A stretch of 64,000 bases of DNA, taken from positions 217,001 to 281,000 of the forward strand of contig VIIQ02000643.1 of NCBI GenBank assembly GCA_007449985.2, given 5' to 3'. How positions within the stretch are numbered: the stretch's first letter is position 1; the number at the start of each line of letters is the position of its first letter. A program made the position numbers and the translations under genes. Positions 62,005-64,000 of the stretch are shown here, one piece after another. Below the pieces are notes generated by a model, which searched no databases, was not told where the DNA came from, and saw nothing but the letters and a program-made list of their open reading frames with translations. Origin of the DNA: Desmodesmus armatus. Taxonomy: Eukaryota > Chlorophyta > Chlorophyceae > Sphaeropleales > Scenedesmaceae.

Positions 62005-63253
62005 ACCAGAGAGACTCAGGCAGGAAAAACTCCTACGGCCTCCAAGGCCATCAGCACAGGAAGAAGAAGCGGATGTAAGAAACATGCTGTACGCATACTG
62101 CACAAGCAACTCCTTCTCGACATCGCCCCTGGTCCACATTGCCCCTGGTCCACATGCCGCCTTCTTAGGTCCCAGAACGCTGCCGCAGCCTCAGGCTGCT
62201 GCTGGGATGTGTGCCACACACAGCATGGTGTGGTTGCCGACAAGGCACCTCAGTAATGTGTAGGTGTGTCAGTCTGCACAGCATGCTCGCCCAGGTGCCA
62301 CGCAACACACATGCATCAATCAGTGCGACCAACCGTGACGGCATGGTGCAGGGTCACAGCAGTACAGGTTAACTTACTTGCGCATGATGCGGGGGCCAGG
62401 CAGCCCAGCATGGCGACAGGCTGAAGAACACCTATTTTCCTCTGTGCTGACACCTGCAGCACATTGGTCCAACAGTTTTGTGAGTAATGAGTGTGCGGCC
62501 CACACACACATGAGGTAAGCCGACCAGACAGGCACCAGCCCGCGCATGTATGCCCCTCTCCTCTGCCTTGCAACACCACCCACCGGAGCCGGCCTTCAGG
62601 CTGCGGGTGTGTCATGCGTCACAGTGCATTCGCGGGCCACCAACCGCAGTGCTGCATGCATGCAGTGCGCACTTGCTGATGGACTGTGGGATTGCTTGTC
62701 GCGTAGTTCAGCTGACAGAGCCGTTGCTGTCCTGTCAGATGGGTTTGCTTGGCTGGCGGAGATTGTTCGTTGTTTCAAGCCATTGATCACCTGATGGCGG
62801 GACACCCTCCTTCCAGTGCTGATTGTTTTACTTTCGCAACTTAGGTCTTTGCACATAGATGCTCCTCACTGCACTGTAGCATCCTCCATCTACATTGTTG
62901 CTTAGTCAAACAGCATACACAAAGGCTGTATCTTCAAGACACTGTGTGGGTTCAATGTAAAACTGTCTGCTGTTTGCACAGGCTCGATTAGCCATGCATG
63001 TACATGTGTCCTTCCCAACGGCAAGCGCCAGGTGCACCCATGTTGTGGTGCTATGCCACTGGCTAACAAGTGAACTCACATACTTGGCAACACATTGCAG
63101 TGCGATTCTTACGTTGTAGTTGGTGTTGTTGGTTGCTGCTTCAGCCAGCTGCTGCCAGCACAGTCTGTAGGTTCAGATGGTACGGCGTTGACGCGCCATA
63201 GTCAACAAAAGGTCACAATTCAGAACTGGAGTGCCAGCACAATATGCACTACA

Positions 63254-63258
63254 TTACA
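63254..63258 (-). terminator. TGTAA polyadenylation motif of the PDI gene
   Basis: TGTAA on the minus strand about 315 nt after the PDI stop codon; assignment rests on position only. Confidence 0.4.
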
Positions 63259-63573
63259 CTTAACCAAGCGCTGGTCCCGGCGGGACGAGAACACCCTGTG
63301 GCTGTATGTAATGACGCTCAAATCAATGTTGCATCGCTGCCACCAAACCACAGAGTGCTTGCGTAAGGTCCGACTAGAACACTCACCACCTCATGGTTAG
63401 TTGCATACAGCCACAGCATGCTGATGAGGGGTAAAACATGGTCTATACAACAGTACCACTGTCTGTACACAGCTGAATGCAGAACTCCACTCCCCTGAAG
63501 TCAAACCCACTGACGAGATCAAGCAGGTCATGCACTAAGTGCTCGTCAGCCCACAACGAGTCAAACTGCCTGG

Positions 63574-64000
63574 TCACAGCTCATCCTTGACCTCCTTCTC
63601 CTCCTCATCCTCTGCATCCTTGTCCTTCTTGGCCTTCTTGGGCAACTCGAAAGACTTCTTGGCGTTCTTCTTGATGAACTTTGTGAGAGCCTAAAACCAG
63701 CAAGCAGCAAAGCAGCAAGACACATTATGGTCTGTAACTGTGCAAGACATTTGTCAAGATCTGACCTTGAAAGTCAGGCCTTGCCAGGGCCACAGCCAAC
63801 ATGCGTCATGGGGTCGTCCATGCATCACCCTGTATCATTTGTGACCCATGCTCAACGCTGCATGCGGCAGTGACCCACTTGCCGAACGACCCAGCAACAG
63901 CACACTGACCTTCAGGCTGCGGTCACCACCCTCGAAGTTGATGACCTTCTTGTCGGCATCAGCTGGGAAGAAGAGGATTGTTGGGAAGCCCTTGACATCC
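63574..64000 (-). CDS. PDI: Protein disulfide isomerase, C-terminal end (5' part outside window)
   Basis: ER-lumen oxidoreductase that forms and rearranges disulfides. Two exons are visible: 64000-63910 (open to the right) and 63690-63574, joined in phase 0 across donor GTCAGT and a TTTTAG acceptor. The first carries the end of the second catalytic thioredoxin domain (VKGFPTILFFPADADKKV, with the cis-Pro, then FEGGDRSLK). The second gives LTKFIKKNAKKSFELPKKAK, an acidic Lys/Glu tail and the retention signal KDEL before TGA at 63576-63574. The active-site CxxC motifs lie beyond the right edge. The sequence resembles plant PDI and Chlamydomonas RB60. With QSOX about 11 kb away the window holds two disulfide-pathway genes, not co-transcribed. 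Confidence 0.94.

Larger units (their letters stand above)
60159..63573. other. Repeat-rich spacer between psaN side and PDI
   Basis: No supported gene over about 3.4 kb. Items seen: repeated GGCTACAAGC(T/C)ACGG-type motifs and a G run (about 60344-60362); a C-rich inverted-repeat zone (61330-61495); a dispersed repeat with a highly charged open frame (about 61925-62080); and a 76-bp minus-strand stretch with good splice borders (about 62458-62383, CTGCAG to GTAAGT) that could be an orphan exon. Confidence 0.4.

Overview
This is a piece of nuclear genome from a green alga (Chlorophyta, most likely Chlorophyceae). The evidence is intron-dense genes with GT(A/G)AG...CAG splice sites, TGTAA-type polyadenylation motifs (not AATAAA) shortly after several stop codons, CA and TAC microsatellites, a thylakoid-lumen PsaN precursor, a KDEL-ending protein disulfide isomerase and an octotricopeptide-like organelle RNA-binding protein. 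No bacterial operons, phage genes or CRISPR arrays are present. Coordinates given for CDS are gene spans from start to stop codon, introns included; exons were read by eye from splice signals, frame continuity and family conservation.

Layout. 1-4,849 (-): 5' part of AP-4 complex subunit epsilon, running off the left edge. 4,850-18,900: gene-poor and repeat-rich, with a decayed + strand reading frame (8.1-10.1 kb), a cluster of short inverted-repeat elements with poly-G tracts (10.7-11.5 kb) and three copies of an ~0.8 kb unit bounded by TAC microsatellites (12.1-15.9 kb). 18,897-19,541 (+): unidentified spliced gene. 21,655-27,456 (-): type II membrane protein joining a beta-propeller to an aspartyl/asparaginyl beta-hydroxylase cupin. 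27.5-33.0 kb: poorly coding, strongly CA-skewed DNA with a few exon-like stretches and a long CA repeat. 33,006-38,168 (-): OPR-like protein with a long Gln-rich tail and an apparent one-base frameshift. 40,729-44,819 (-): 3-ketoacyl-CoA synthase. 46,635-48,909 (-): GT13 N-acetylglucosaminyltransferase I. 49,787-52,971 (-): quiescin sulfhydryl oxidase (QSOX). 53,454-57,143 (+): PP2C phosphatase, divergent from QSOX. 58,004-59,698 (-): psaN, convergent with PP2C. 60-63.5 kb: repeat-rich spacer. 63,574-64,000 (-): C-terminal end of a protein disulfide isomerase.

Many of the genes serve the secretory pathway: AP-4 sorting, GnTI N-glycan maturation, QSOX and PDI oxidative folding, KCS fatty-acid elongation in the ER, and the membrane-anchored hydroxylase. 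They are independent genes, not an operon. The items most worth a second look are the propeller-hydroxylase fusion, the GnTI, the frameshifted OPR gene, the inverted-repeat family, the TAC-bounded repeat and the decayed reading frame at 8-10 kb.
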